DNA of 64,000 bases from Simmondsia chinensis (GCA_018398585.1 JAGTTD010000018.1:12779501-12843500), one strand, 5' to 3'; positions 47,890 to 60,336 are shown, numbered from the stretch's first letter. Numbers and translations are program-made. Notes: generated by a model not told the origin, from the letters alone.

Positions 47890-48422
47890 TCTTTCCCGCA
47901 CGGTTCTCTTTTCCAATTACACACTCTCTCTCTCCTCTCACTCCTTTTTTTCCCCTAAAAATTTCTCACACTCTCACACTACACTCTCTTTCTTTACCAC
48001 TGGCCCCACCACGTTGTCTCCCGTCCCCCACTCACTCTCTTTCCTTACAATTACAGGTTGTCACTCACTCTCTCACTTGTATTTTAATTCTTAATTTGTT
48101 GTATTTAGTTTTTCTGTTAGTTTAGGGTTTTATTATATTAAATAAAAAAGTATGAGTTTAATGTAAAAATTTATGTTATCCGGTTGGATATTGAGTTTTA
48201 ATATATAATAATTACGAATTTTATCACCTAGGTACCACTAGGTTTGATTATTTATTACCCAAATTGTGTTTAACCATATTCTTCAATTATTTCATTATGT
48301 GTATTCTTCGTATTTTAATATTGAGCTAACCAACTATAGTTGTAGAATTAGTTTATGAAATTTGTTAATTGTGTAAGATTTTATTATTAAAGAAATATAT
48401 ATTATTTGTGGCAGATAAAATT

Positions 48423-50775
48423 ATGGAGAGATTTCTTAAAAGAAAACATCCATCCACACAAGATAGTGATAGTGGACCTTCAAGCCGAAATGACTCTAAT
48501 TGTTCTTCTATGCCAAAGAAAGTTGATCTGGACAACCTACCTTCCGACCCCGCAGATAGGCTAAAGATTTTCGATTATCACCCTAATCAAAGAGATAAGA
48601 TAAGTTGAGCATATTGGCTTAAAGGGCTTCTCAGCCTCGTGGACATGATTTTCAAAAAAATTTATTGAAAAAAAGTTGCGGCGTTTTAATCCAGCTTGGT
48701 TTGACCAATATCCAAGATGGTTGGAGTATAGCATAAAATAGGATAAATCGTATTGCTTATGTTGCTACTTGTGTAGAGACCAAATTAGGAAAAGAGGTGG
48801 GAGTGAGGCATTTGTGACCAAAGGGTTTTCATGTTGGAATTAAACTGAAAGATTGGCTATTCATGTGGGTACCGTCCACAGTGCTCACAATCACGCTTTA
48901 AAAAGATGCGAAGATTTAATGAAGCAAAATCAATCCATTCAAGTTGCTCTTAATAAGTATATAGATATTGTGAAAAATAAATATCGAATTCGTCTTAATG
49001 CCTCAATCAATGTTTCTGGAACTTTGTTACACCAGGGATTAGCTTTTCGTGGTCATGTTGAGTTTGAAAAATCTAATAATAGAGGAAATTTTCTTGAATT
49101 TTTGAAGTACACCGGTGTAAAATTACACTGTAGGTAAGTTCATACTCCAAAGTGCTCCAAGAAATGATTAAATGGTTGCTCCAAGCATTCAAAAAGACAT
49201 TGTTCATTGCTTTGCGGAAGAAATAGTCAATGCAATCATGGAGGATATGGATAATAATTTGTTTCAATTATTGGTTGATGAATCTAGTGATATATCCATT
49301 AAAAAACAAATGGCTGTGGTCTTAAGATTTGTTGATAAAAAGGGAATAGTGAAAGAGAGGTTTATTGGTATTGCTCATGTTAAGGAGACTTCTGCTGAAG
49401 CTCTTAAAGATGCTATTGATTTTTTGTTTGCTAAATATGGGCTAAGCTTGTCAAGGGTTCGGGGTCAAGGCTATGATAGAGCAAGCAATATGCGAGGTGA
49501 GTTTAAGGGTTTGAAAACTTTGACTCTGAATGACAACAAATCAGCTTATTATATTCATTGTTTTGCTCATCAACTTCAATTAGCACTTGTAGCTATTGCT
49601 AAAACAAATCTTGATGTGCAAGATTTTATTAGCATGATAAGTATTATGTTAAATATTGTTGGAGCCTCTTGTAAGCGTCGAGATATGGTTCAAGAATGCA
49701 ATTTTGAGAAGATAATGCAAGAAGTTATAGATGGTGATATTCAAACTGGGACAGGATTAAATCAAGAGCTTGGTCTTCAAAGGCCCAAGGATGCACGGTG
49801 GGGGTCCCATTACAAAGAACTTTTGAATTTATCAAAGTTGTATCCTTTTATTATTGAAGTGCTTGAATTCGTTAGAGATGAAGCTAAAGATTCAGTGCAA
49901 TAAGCTCAAGCACATTGTGTTTTGTGATATTTTCGAACATTCAATTTTGTGTCTATTTGCATTTGATACAAGGTATATTGGGAATCAAGCATGAATTATC
50001 ATTGGCTTTACAAAGGAAAGATCAAGATATTATGAATGCGATGACACTTGTCAAAGTAGCTAAGCAAAGAGTGCAAATTTTGAGAGACAATGGTTGTGAA
50101 CCTCTATTGAGTAAGATATCTTCTTTTAGTGATAAGTATGATATTCTAATATTGAATATGGAAGAAGACTATACTGATCCTGATCAACTACGGTGCAAAA
50201 TTGGTAAGAGGAATTTACATCGTTGTCATGTTGAATTATTTTGTGCTATTGCGGATGAACAATTTGGAGAGCTTAATCATCGCTTCAATGCAGCAAATTC
50301 AGAGTTGCTCCTTTGTGTGGCTTGCTTGAGTCCAAGTGATTCATTTCGCAATTTTGATATCTTGATGTTGGTGAGATTGGCTCAATTTTACCCTAATGAT
50401 TTATCTGATGTGTCGAAAATTGAAAACCAACTTGAAACTTATATCGAGGATGCGCACACAGATGACAAATTTGCTAATCTCAATGGTCTTGGTGACCTTT
50501 CTAAATTACTAGTGGAGACAAACAAGGATCTTTCTTTTCCTTTGGTGTATCATCTTTTGAAGTTGGCGCTGATTTTGCCCGTGGCAACTGCAAGCGTTGA
50601 AAGATGTTTTTCGGCAATGAACTTTGTGAAGACAAATTTGCGGAGTCGAATGGGAGATCAGTTTTTGAATGATTGTTTAGTATGTTCTATAGAAAAGCAA
50701 ATCCTTGAAACTATTACCAATGAATCTGTAATACATCGTTTTCAAAATATAAGAACTCGTAGAGGACAGTTGTAA
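48423..50775 (+). pseudogene. hAT transposase (TTF zinc finger / DUF4371 / hAT dimerisation)
   Basis: It starts MERFLKRKHPS. A frame change after the DYHPNQRDK segment and stops at about 48606, 48749 and 48840 break the TTF-type zinc finger region (FNPAWFDQYPRWLEY, SYCLCCYLC). A long open part at 49172-49903 holds the RNase H-like catalytic region (LLVDESSDIS, RGQGYDRASNM, HCFAHQLQLAL, PKDARWGSH). After a stop at 49901 and a frameshift near 49950, 49915-50775 gives the C-terminal dimerisation domain (LPVATASVERCFSAM, LNDCLV). This is the family often annotated in plants as 'zinc finger MYM-type/TTF-type'. Several independent lesions mean no active transposase, although the C-terminal half is well preserved and so decay is moderate. 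Confidence 0.92.
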
Positions 50776-50926
50776 ACAAATTTTTTTTTTCCCCCTTTCT
50801 TGATTTTGGTTATGTACCTTTGTATATATTTTTTTAATATTTAATAATATTAGTTTTTGTAAGATCTATATGTTATAGTATGTGCCTCCGGTGAGTATTT
50901 TTTCTGGATTTGCCACTGTGCTAGAT

Positions 50927-51848
50927 GAGTAGTTAAAAGTGCTGGTGGTTTTAACCACAAGAGGCCCTCTGATACTTATGTCGGTTAATAAGTAATAATA
51001 AATAGTATGCATAATAAAATACTTAACTTAGGATGAGTAAAAAAGGTTGAAAACCAACAAAACACTCGAAAGATGGAGCATGGAGAGGTAACAAGAAGAA
51101 GAGAGAGATTGTGTGTCATGAGACGGAGAAAGAGAGAAGGGGCTCTTGCATGTAGGGGCAAGTGCTGGGGACCCAGGTATTTTGGGGGCATTTTTACTAA
51201 CTTTTATTTTAGTTTAGTTTCAGTATTTTTAGTATTTGATTTTATATAATAACAACCTATTAGTACCTAGTTTTATATAATAATAGCAAGGTTATAATTT
51301 TTTCTATTATTATATAAGCATATAATATAATATTTTTTTCTAGCAATGTATTATTGAATATAAAAACACCATTAATATAACTTACCAAAAAATATCATAG
51401 GGTTTAATATAAAACTTATCCCAAAAAAATGGGTTTAATATCATATGCATTTCATAAATTTTGTTTCTTTGGTTTTTGGGTAAGTATATAAAACGCCGTT
51501 ACAAATGGCATTTTTAATACATACAACCTAAAAATGCCGTTTTAAACGGCGTATTTAAGTAAATGAACAGTAAACCATGCTAGCTTGGTAAATATTTTTG
51601 CAAACATGCCATTTTGTAATTTTTTTTAAAAAAATGTGTTAATTTGGTAAAAAAACTCATAAATGTTATCTCACCTACCACATCTCACCTACATATATCC
51701 CACAACAGTATCTTAACCATTTAATGTATAATAGAGTATTTAGCATCTAAATATTATATCATTTATGTATTTTAGTTGAAAACTTTTATTAATCAAATAC
51801 CCTTGTATTAAAATTTGATAAAATTTCACTAAAAAATACTAAAATTAA
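50927..51848. other. Intergenic, AT-rich
   Basis: No gene. A short inverted repeat at 51489-51559 ('aaaacgccgtt...ggcattttt' against 'aaaaatgccgttttaaacggcg') is the only structure seen. Confidence 0.6.
51489..51559. repeat. Short inverted repeat (about 28-bp arms)
   Basis: 'acgccgttacaaatggcatt' is mirrored by 'aatgccgttttaaacggcgt' with a loop of about 13 bases. Possibly the end of a small MITE; no TSD found. Confidence 0.6.
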
Positions 51849-52084
51849 AAAGCAAAATACCCAGTGCTCCATGGGCTCTCGCTTTAGCAGGGTCTTGGGG
51901 GCGGATGTACGCAGCCTTCCCCCTTCAGGGTATTACCCCTGAAGAGAGACTATTTTCGAGTGCTCCCAACCTGAAGGCGAGGACTTCCCAGGAGGTCACC
52001 CGTTCTGGTACTGCTCTCGTCCATGCACACTTAACTTCGGAATTCTAATGGGATCCGGTGATGGTGTATTGGTATCCTCTTGGG
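51849..52084 (-). mobile_element. SINE with a 5S rRNA-derived head
   Basis: On the minus strand, about 100 bases from 52077 read like plant 5S rRNA: CACCGGATCCCATTAGAA, CCGAAGTTAAGTGTGCATGG (box A region), then CGGGTGACCTCCTGGGAAGT (box C region) and CCTCG. This is followed at 51977 by a body 'cttcaggttgggagcactcg', a hairpin (cttcagggg...accctgaag), 'ggctgcgtacatccgccccc' and 'gagcactgggt'. The body also occurs, without the head, at 39176, 56772 and partly 52200 and 37974. A weak 9-bp direct repeat taaaattaa (51840-51848, 52085-52093) may be the TSD. So this is a SINE whose pol III promoter is 5S-type rather than tRNA-type, or a chance fusion. Confidence 0.8.
51978..52077 (-). pseudogene. 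5S rRNA-like sequence (SINE head)
   Basis: It covers most of the 120-nt 5S sequence, including the internal control region. The first bases and the 3' strand of the terminal helix are degenerate or missing, so it is not a functional 5S gene. Confidence 0.85.
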
Positions 52085-52197
52085 TAAAATTAAGTTTGAT
52101 TCTAACTATATATTAATATTTTTATTAGAATTTGATGATTTTTGCCAAAAATTGCAAAAATAACACATGATTGCGATAATATTTAAGTAGTTTACAT

Positions 52198-52345
52198 CAA
52201 CAACAACAACAACAACAGCATTTTCAGTGTCTCAAGGGCTCCCGCATATGCAGAGTCTGGGAGGGGTAGGATGTACACAGCCTTACCACCTTAAGGTCAG
52301 ACCCTGACGAGAGGATGTTTCCGAGGACCTCCATCATAAGCAATG
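52198..52345 (-). mobile_element. Related SINE with (TTG)n tail
   Basis: On the minus strand it runs 'ggtcctcggaaacatcctct', 'taaggctgtgtacatcctac', 'cccagactctgcatatgcgg', 'gagacactgaaaatgc', then (TTG)6. This 3' organisation is like the Au-type plant SINE end. The 5' boundary is not clear; the sequence beyond 52345 is not recognised. Confidence 0.75.
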
Positions 52346-52744
52346 AAATGCTCTGCTGCACAGAAGTGCTGTGAGGCTTGATCTGCCATGAGTTCCTTTC
52401 TTGTTCTTCTTCAGGGAGGATAAAAGGCATGGAGATCTCTCTAATCATCAGCTTCCCACAAAACGGATATTCACTTGCAATGGCATCATCCAAACGGGAG
52501 CGTATCTTATCCAATGCAATTGGCATGACATTTAAATATTATTGTAATCATGTATTATATTAGCATTTTCTATATAAAAATGGTTAGACTTTACAAAAAT
52601 TCATCAAATTCTGACATGGGGAACCTAGATGACAAAATATTCAAATTTTAAAGTATCTCATTATATATATTAAAACGCCAAGGTAGATAAGTAATAAAAG
52701 CTCAAACATCATGATACCTAAGTAATAATTTCCCATATAATAAT

Positions 52745-53675
52745 GAAAATTTTTCATAAAACCACCTTACTTTTTTGTGCGGTCCCATAAAATCACCTTA
52801 ATTTTTTTATGTTTAGAAACAACCTTACTTTTGAAAAAAATTGCAATATCACATCTTATGACGATTTTTGTTATATAATGTTTCAAATGTTAAAATTACC
52901 CTTCCATTTATGAAATGACAAATTTAGGAATTTTGTTTTTAGTAAAACATAAGAGGGTTTTATAAATTTATAAAAAAATAATTATTTTAATCAATTATAA
53001 CAGTGGCGTTTTAAGTTCTAAAAACGAAAAAATATTTTTAAAATTTGCATGAAAAATAATATAAGATAAAATATAATATTCTTTGTTTAAAATAATTATA
53101 ACATTAGAATAATAAATTTGAAATTTAAAAACATATGAAATTAAAAATTTGAAAACAAATTATGGGAAAATAATTTTTTGCAAAAAGTGTGACAAATTTA
53201 ATAATATCTTTTTAAGTTTAGTTTTTTTAATTTTTTCAAAAAAATTATTCCATAATTTATTCTCAAACTTTTAATTTCTTTTTTTATTTTAAATTTTGAA
53301 TTTGTTAATCTAAATATACATTTTATTTATCTCAAAATTTAATTCAGGTATATAGGGTTAGAAGAATTGGATCAAGTTGATTTTTCTTTTTTTTTTTTTT
53401 TCTAAAACTTACTTTAAGTGTGGTCATAGTAATCATTTGTTTAATATTGCTGAATTAAACAACACATAAACATAACATTTTGGTCAAATGAAGCCGAATA
53501 TGCAAAATTTAAACTAATGGAGTTAACGAAAACCATCATAAGGTATGACTTTGCTTCTTTTTTTTTTTTTTTGTTTTTTCTTTGCAAAAGTAAGGTGGTT
53601 CCCTGAAAATAAAAAAAATTAAAGTAGTTTTATGCGACTATATAAAAACGTAATGTGGTTCTATGAAAATTTTCC
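52745..53675. mobile_element. Mutator-like foldback MITE
   Basis: Inverted arms of about 95 bp (left 'gaaaatttttcataaaacca', right end reversed 'ggaaaattttcatagaacca'; both contain 'ccaccttacttttg' at their inner end). The flanks tataataat (52736-52744) and tataatatt (53676-53684) agree at 8 of 9 positions. The interior is AT-rich and has no ORF. Confidence 0.75.
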
Positions 53676-54786
53676 TATAATATTTCCCTTTTTCTTCCCA
53701 ATTATTTTATTAAATAGAATTATTTTATTTATTGTATGATTATATTTACTAGTCAAATATATGTGTAATTGTTTTTAAAAACATTCTATGAGATGGATAT
53801 AGTCCAAAATGACATGTCAGGCTTAGTTCAATTGATCAATAAGATTGAGCCACAAATAAACTTAAATCAAATTAGTAATATGCTGTCAAAGTATGTTCGT
53901 AATCGGTGATAAATTTAAACAACTTATCTGATAAGACTATAGTATGATACTTTTAGATGACTTATCTTGGTCATGTGGATAGGGATCCAAAAGTGTTATA
54001 TGGGTATTGTCTATAAGATTGGAACACTGAGCTTGACTACTTGAATTATTTATTTTCTAATTGTTATAAAAAATAATTAATTATATTTAGATGATAACTC
54101 TAAATCCAAAAAAATAGTATGAACTCGTGAATGGAATGTTTGTTGCTTTGATGTGCTCAAAGAATTAGATTGCAACACATGACTGAAATCTTACATGAGT
54201 AGGAACGACATGAAGTGTAGTGAGAACATGTATTTTACTAGGAATCTATAGTGTCTTACGACATAAAGATGTCCCCTTAGTTGATTCGCAAATATATTAA
54301 TAGATTCGAGAATCTTTGGCCAAAGTATTCCAAATGTTTGACATTTGAAATTAGTATAGAAATTATTTTTCGTATTAATGAATTGTTCGAGAAGGGCAAG
54401 TCAGAAACTAAGGTAAAAGAGATGAGAAAAATAATAATAGTGGTTAAAGTTATTTTTTTCCTCATGGATATCTAATAGAGGAGTTAATTGTCATAATAAA
54501 AGGTATTTTGGTATTATTGTATAATTGTATATAATTCTAGAGTGCAGTAATATTTTATTTAGTAGAATTAAATATTACTAAATGGTAATCCATGTTATCA
54601 AAGTGTTGATAATTAGATTTGACCCATTTTGAGTTAGAATTAAGTTGTTTCGGAGGTCCTTTTGCAAGCCTTTAGAAGTAAACCTGTTAAAAAATATTTA
54701 AAATGAAATCATAAGATGTATTATTTATTCATGTGATGAATAAAATTATTTTGCTAAACAAAATTCCTTAGATGAATTAATTATTC

Positions 54787-55126
54787 TGTTACAATTCATA
54801 ATCGAATCGGGAGAAATTGATATCACTTGAACTCGTAAATATATACTATATTAGGATATTATAAGAAAAAAGAGGAATACATAGAAGAAGGGGGAGAAAA
54901 TATAGAGGAAGATTAGGAGGGAGAGAGAGAATATATCATCATCACTCATCTAAACATGAGCAAAACCCTAAGTTAAGCACTCTTATTTATACTAAGTAAA
55001 TCTATTTAGTTATGCTGAGGTGGCATTGATGCTAACGTGGCGTTAATGATGTGGCACAGGTAATGTGGCGGGCGATGTGGCAGTTAGGAAGCATGAGCAA
55101 TACCCTCAGTAATATTATTCGTATGA
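54787..55126 (-). repeat. 3' LTR of TRIM
   Basis: 340 bp, diverged in many places from the partner at 56020. Confidence 0.88.
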
Positions 55127-56019
55127 ATACCCTTGCCATGAAATGACTCTTGTCATAAAGGATTAAGGTATTAATATACAAATGGGTAAATCCTCCGGGA
55201 TCAAATACCATAATTATAAATTTTACCCCCTTAAATTTTTTGAAATTAACAAAAATTTTAATAATTTTTTTGATTTAAAATATTTATGTAAAATGGGGGA
55301 ACAAAATAGTACTTAACTCCAAAAGCAATACCCAACTCCACCTGTTTCTCCTTCTTCCTCTGCGCTGACCCACGTGAAACCTAACCCCAAGGGTGCACAG
55401 CAGCAGCCTTTTCCGGTAGGCGGCGAGTGGCCCGACGGTACAGCGACAATGTCGAAGGTGCTTCGGCGATCATTGTTCGCGTGCTAGCCACCTCAATTTC
55501 GACACTGGTCGTTGCATCTGCGGCCTCTGTCTCAACATCAACAATGGTGGTTTCGTCACTTTCTTCGGTGAGGTGACACCTAACCTCCGCGGTTGTGGAC
55601 GATCTTCTAGTGGTGGCCGATTCCCTCACTTCACCCATTATCATGATACTATTATTCATGCACCTAAACCTCCGACAAAGGCTTCAACTAGTCCAACCGT
55701 CACATCGTCGGTCCTCGTTGGTGGCTCGGCTCCTCGGTGATGGCCGCAGCGGTGTCGACGGCGGCAGTAAGGGTGGTTGCAGACCTGAGGTCTCTCAACT
55801 CAGATCTCCTATCTTCACATCCCTCTCTCAAGTTAGTACCAAATTTGTCTTTGTCTGGCATTTTTGATACTTTCTCCAATTTCTTTTGCATATCCAACAA
55901 TTTAACCACAATTACTTGATCAAGTGTAGACGTTATTGATGATTTTTTAGGAACCTTCATTGATGACCTCCTAGGAACCTCTGTTAATGGTGCCAAGGAT
56001 TAATAGCTCTAATACCAAT

Positions 56020-56334
56020 TGTAACGATTCATAATCGAATCGGGCCTAATTGATATTGTTTGAACTCGTAAATATAAACTATATTAGGATATTATAAGAA
56101 AGGAGAGGAATACATAAAAGAAGGGGGAGAAAACATAAAGGAAGATTAGGTGGGAGAGAGAGAATACATCTTTATCAGTCATCTAAGCATGAGCAAAACC
56201 CTAATCTAAGCGCTCTTATTTATACTAAATAAATCTAGCTAGTTATGCTGACTTGGCATTGGTACAGGTGACGTGGCGGGTGATATGGCAGTTCGGATGC
56301 ATGAGTAATACCCCTAGTAATATTATTCGTATCA
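56020..56334 (-). repeat. 5' LTR of TRIM
   Basis: 315 bp, adjacent to the primer-binding site at 56006-56017. TATA-like 'cttatttatactaa' appears in reverse context near 56215. Confidence 0.88.
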
Positions 56335-56771
56335 TATTCATGAGATAAATAAATTTATTTTATCAAATAATATTTGTAATATAAATTTTTACATACGAGA
56401 ATTTAAATAAAAACATAACATCTCTTGAAATCAGGTCATAACCCAAGGCACACTGATGCGACCAATCAGGGCATGACACAGGTCACAGTGTGATGCTGCG
56501 GAAGAATCAAAATTGGACACATGGTGCCTTGTGATGCGCCTAAGGATGAGCTTTGGATGCTTATGCATGCACATCTGATCCGGCCAATGAAATGCAGCCA
56601 CGTGTCCTCGACGCGCCTAAAAATAAAACTACATGTTTAATTTGATCGTACAACGTCATTTTCATTGACAAAAAAATGCACTTTTATTTTTTAAATTAAT
56701 CCCACATTAATGAAACTTTAGTTCTTCTGCCCTACATCTTATTATAAATAGGGGTCTTCAGAACACAATTT

Positions 56772-56906
56772 CTTCAGGTTGGGAGTCATCAAAAATAGCC
56801 TCTCTTTCACTCGGAAGGAGTAAGGCTTCGTACATTCACCCCCCCGGGACTCTGCTTTTGCGAAAGCCCGTGAGGCATTGGGAATATTGTTGTTTATTTG
56901 TTTCAT
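56772..56906 (+). mobile_element. 5'-truncated SINE of the 5S-headed family
   Basis: It starts 'cttcaggttgggagtcatca', exactly where the body begins after the 5S head at 51977. It continues 'atagcctctcttt', 'aaggcttcgtacattcaccc' and 'gtgaggcattggg' to a TTG/TTT-rich tail. It is flanked by aacacaattt (56762-56771, 56907-56916). The opposite arm of the inverted duplication lacks it. Confidence 0.88.
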
Positions 56907-58322
56907 AACACAATTTACCATCCAATATTTTTATGAAAAATTTGATTTTTCGGACAATTAAAAGGAGGAATTTATCTTTGAAATTCTTCCTATTAAATAT
57001 TTTTGGAGCGCACACTCCAGGTTTCATGGGGTCATTGCAGAGAAGATCTCGCGGTTTCGATGATTTCTCTCGGGCGATAATTACGTCTATAATATAGGTA
57101 TTTCTGATTCTTTTTCTTTTAATGTTTCCTTTAATTTTACGCATTTTTATTTATGCTTTTAATGTTCATTTGTTGGGAAAATTTAATTTCAGAAACTAAA
57201 TTTTTCCTAAATTAGCTCGATCAAGTGCACCGAAAATAATTTAAAGTTCTTTATTTTTAAATCAAAGGACCTCTGTTCTAATATTTACATAACAACATAG
57301 AATATCTAAGCATAATAAACATTGAATCAAAAGCATAAATAAAATTGCAAAAAATTTAAGGAAAGTTTTAAAAGAAAAGTATTAAGGAATACCTAGATTG
57401 TACACTGCAATTACCACCAAAAAAAAATCATCGAGACAGTGAGATTTTATCGGCAATGACCACTTAATACTCAGAGTGTAAGCTCCGAAAATATTTAGTA
57501 GGAAGAATTTCAAAGAGATATTCCTCTTTAATTTTTTGAAAAAATAATTTTTTTAGAATTTGATTGGTAAACTGAGTTCCCAAGACCCCTATTTGTAATA
57601 GGTCATGGAAGAAAAAGTTTCTCAAAAAACTGATGTGGGATTTAAAAAAAAAAAATAAACGCGTTTGTCGTCAAGCCAAAGCAAAAATGCATTTAAAATT
57701 CCAGTTAAATGGCCATGCCTCGCAATATTATTGGCTTACCCAAGTAGACGAGGAAGGAGGATATGGCACTCAAGTGATGCCAATTGTCGTCCACTTATCA
57801 ATTGTGCCTTGTTTATGGGGATAGGTCGCGGGTTGATTGGCAGAAAGCTGTGTACGGGGATCCTGGCCTAATTAAAACATGATTTTCCTTTTTTTGTTTA
57901 AATTCTTACATGTATAAATTTATCTCATAAAATTTAAATTTGAAAAAATAAATTTATTCATCTTATAAATAAATAATTCATGACATGAATTATATTTAAC
58001 AAAATTAATTTATTCATCTCATGAATTCATTTTAAATATTCTCAACCGGTGTACTTCTAGAGGCTTGCAGAGGGACCTCAGGGACAACTTTTTTCTAGTT
58101 CCAAATGAGTCAAATTTAATTATTAACACTTGATAACATTAATTATCATTTAGTAATATTTAATTCCACTAAATAAATATTACTGCACTCTAAAATTAAA
58201 TATAATTATTTAATAATTCTCAATAACTTTTATTATAACAATCAACCCCTCTATTAGATATTTATGAGGAAAAATAGCTTTAACTATTATCACTAATTTT
58301 CTCACATCTTTCACCGTATATC

Positions 58323-58678
58323 TGTTGTGAATCAAGATCAATCTTGATTCGTAACGTAGGGTTTGATAGAAATAAGATAGGATGAGATGAGAAAGAAGGG
58401 GAAAGAGATGAGAAAGTAGAGAGAAATATAGAGATGAGAAGAGAATTCAATCCAATTATCATTCAACATACCTTCTTACAATGCAATGCTTCTTATTTAT
58501 ACTAATTGATTGAGCCTAAAAATATCTAAATGAACAATGAATCTAGACCAACCTTAACTACTACTAACTAACTAAACCGACATATATGAATTTTCCCGCC
58601 AAAACCTTTAATCGACATTCACCTCCAATTGACTAACTAATTTCCAAATATAGCCTCCAACATACTAAGATCATGACA
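58323..58678 (-). repeat. 3' LTR of the 58-61 kb LARD
   Basis: 356 bp. It shares 'gaagaattcaatccaattatca'-type and 'cttacaatgcaa' blocks with 61429-61803. It includes a GA-rich tract 'gatgagaaagaaggggaaag'. Confidence 0.9.
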
Positions 58679-58691
58679 ATACCACACCACC

Positions 58692-58692
<1 letters not shown>

Positions 58693-58731
<39 letters not shown>
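58693..58731 (+). repeat. Poly-C run, 39 bases (G run on element strand)
   Basis: It lies 14 bases inside the 3' LTR border of the minus-strand LARD, the position of the polypurine tract. On the element's strand it is a 39-base G run followed by gtggtggtgtggtat and the LTR. Confidence 0.9.
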
Positions 58732-59967
58732 TTCCTAAGAGATTCTTGTCCCAAGAATCTAATTAGAGCTTTGAGACTTGAGGAGCCTTTGGTTTTGCTG
58801 AAATTTCAGCTGGAGGGGTGCTTATTGTAGCAGTATCAACCTCTGAACAATGAGCATCAGATCTGAATTGTAGTACCTACTATTGCTATACTTCCTAAAC
58901 TGCTTGTATACTTAACAACTTTCCCAAACTCATCAGCAGGAAATGTCCCGGCCTCCATACTTGGCATCTCAACAAGCTGCTGCTCAGATGAGTGCAGATG
59001 ACCCCTGATAGGCTGTTGTTTGCTATCTAATTGCTCCACACACTCTTTTTCAAGGCGATCTTGTTGCTTGCAAAATGAGTTGGTTGTTTTATCCAACTTA
59101 TCTACTTGCTGTTGGAACCAAAGCCAAAGGAATTCAAGAGGCCTTACGCTATCAAACCAATTCAACCATCTACTTGTATAATCAATCACCATTGGATTTA
59201 GCTTCTTGTAGCAACTAATGTAGCCTAACAGCAACAACATATAATTGGAACACTCTGAAAACCAAGAAGGATGCAGCTGGAATTAGAGAACTTCAGTGCT
59301 TGATCCAAATCTGCATTGCTCAGTACATGATCTGAAGTTGCATTGCTCAAGCTTTCCTAGGCTCCCTTCAATCAAACTTGCATAACCCATTACCGTTCTA
59401 GTATCCACAAACACTGCTGCTACAGCTTCAACAAAACCTTCAAAGGCACTAACTTCATGTTCAACAGAACTCCTAAACAGCTTGAAACTGCTTCTACTTT
59501 GAGCTTCAACTTCAAACTTGGACACACCCTTGTCACTCTTTCTACTATTAGAATGAGGTTATGATGAAGGATGTCCTTTAAGAATTATGTTCTTCCTGAC
59601 TTTCCCAAAATCAGGTAACCTTCCACCACCATTCCTAGTTAAAAGTCAACCACATCCCTCAATTTAGCTTGGAAACTAATTTGCTCAAACTCCTCTTCCA
59701 ACTGAATTTGAGCATCAAATTACTTCCTTTCTGATTTTTAGTTGTCTAGCCGAATTTACAACCTGTTTCACAACTGAATTCTCATCCTTTTTGATGAATT
59801 CCTTCATTCTCCTAGCCTTCTTCATCATCCTTTTGAGCCAAGAATATGCTCTAAGCCTATCAATGGACATAAGCACCACCTTGGGTGGCTTCAACTTCAT
59901 GTTCTTGCACTTACCAAGCTTGTCAATAACCATCTTGTTTGCCTTGGAATGTAGAAAATCAGGAGGC

Positions 59968-60336
59968 CTAATAGACCATAAGTGGCTTCATCATAGCTGT
60001 TAATCTCTTGCTTGAACAACATTTCTTGAGGTTAAGGTGAATCACCAAAGTGATCTCACTATTAGGTTGAAAAATCAGCTTCAAGTGCAATAACCGATTG
60101 CTTAGTACTTCTATGTTCACTTGCACCTTCTTCACTTGAGTCTCAATGCCTTGTGTAATGTTAATCTCTTGATTTAGAACTGCAGCTCCCTGTTTCCAAC
60201 TGAATCCATCACTGCCAACTAAGTTTTGCTTCACCTTCTGCTCAATTTGCTGCTGTAACTGTTGTATACTTTCCCAAGGAACATGAAACTCCTCTTTTTG
60301 GGGATCAAATGGTATCAAACTTGACTGATTTGTCAC
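59968..60336 (-). CDS. Unrecognised ORF inside the LARD (122 aa)
   Basis: It begins MTNQSSLIPFDPQKEEF and has a Gln/Lys-rich, probably helical stretch (IQQLQQQIEQKVKQ) in its first 40 residues. It is the longest open frame inside the element and could be part of a decayed gag or a captured fragment. No named domain was recognised and no function can be assigned. Shorter in-orientation frames follow downstream in other frames (59715-59933, 59283-59525, 58857-59240), which could be remains of one longer protein. Confidence 0.3.
   Translation of the reverse strand: MTNQSSLIPFDPQKEEFHVPWESIQQLQQQIEQKVKQNLVGSDGFSWKQGAAVLNQEINITQGIETQVKKVQVNIEVLSNRLLHLKLIFQPNSEITLVIHLNLKKCCSSKRLTAMMKPLMVY

Larger units (their letters stand above)
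47686..50918 (+). mobile_element. hAT element with decayed transposase
   Basis: The left end is CAATGGCAGATTTACA and the right end reversed is CAGTGGCAAATCCAGA. The flanks tactagat (47678-47685) and tgctagat (50919-50926) match at 7 of 8 positions, a hAT-type 8-bp duplication. At 3.2 kb it is about the size of an autonomous element. It carries the transposase remnant at 48423-50775. A CT-rich, C21-containing leader lies between the left end and the gene. Confidence 0.92.
54787..56334 (-). mobile_element. TRIM-like LTR element, 1.55 kb
   Basis: LTRs at 54787-55126 and 56020-56334 (both contain 'ctatattaggatattataag' and 'taatattattcgtat') are flanked by an exact 5-bp duplication tattc (54782-54786, 56335-56339). 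The primer-binding site 'gctctaatacca' (56006-56017), a one-mismatch reverse complement of the iMet type, lies two bases inside the right LTR, giving minus-strand orientation. The 0.9 kb interior has two open stretches (55700-55996 and 55381-55659, minus), one with a charged 'LLDMQKKLEKVSKM' helix. Neither shows a pol motif. Confidence 0.9.

Noticed and set aside
51978..52077. Functional 5S rRNA gene
   Set aside because: Ends are incomplete, several conserved positions differ, and it is joined to a SINE body without a T-run terminator at the 5S end.
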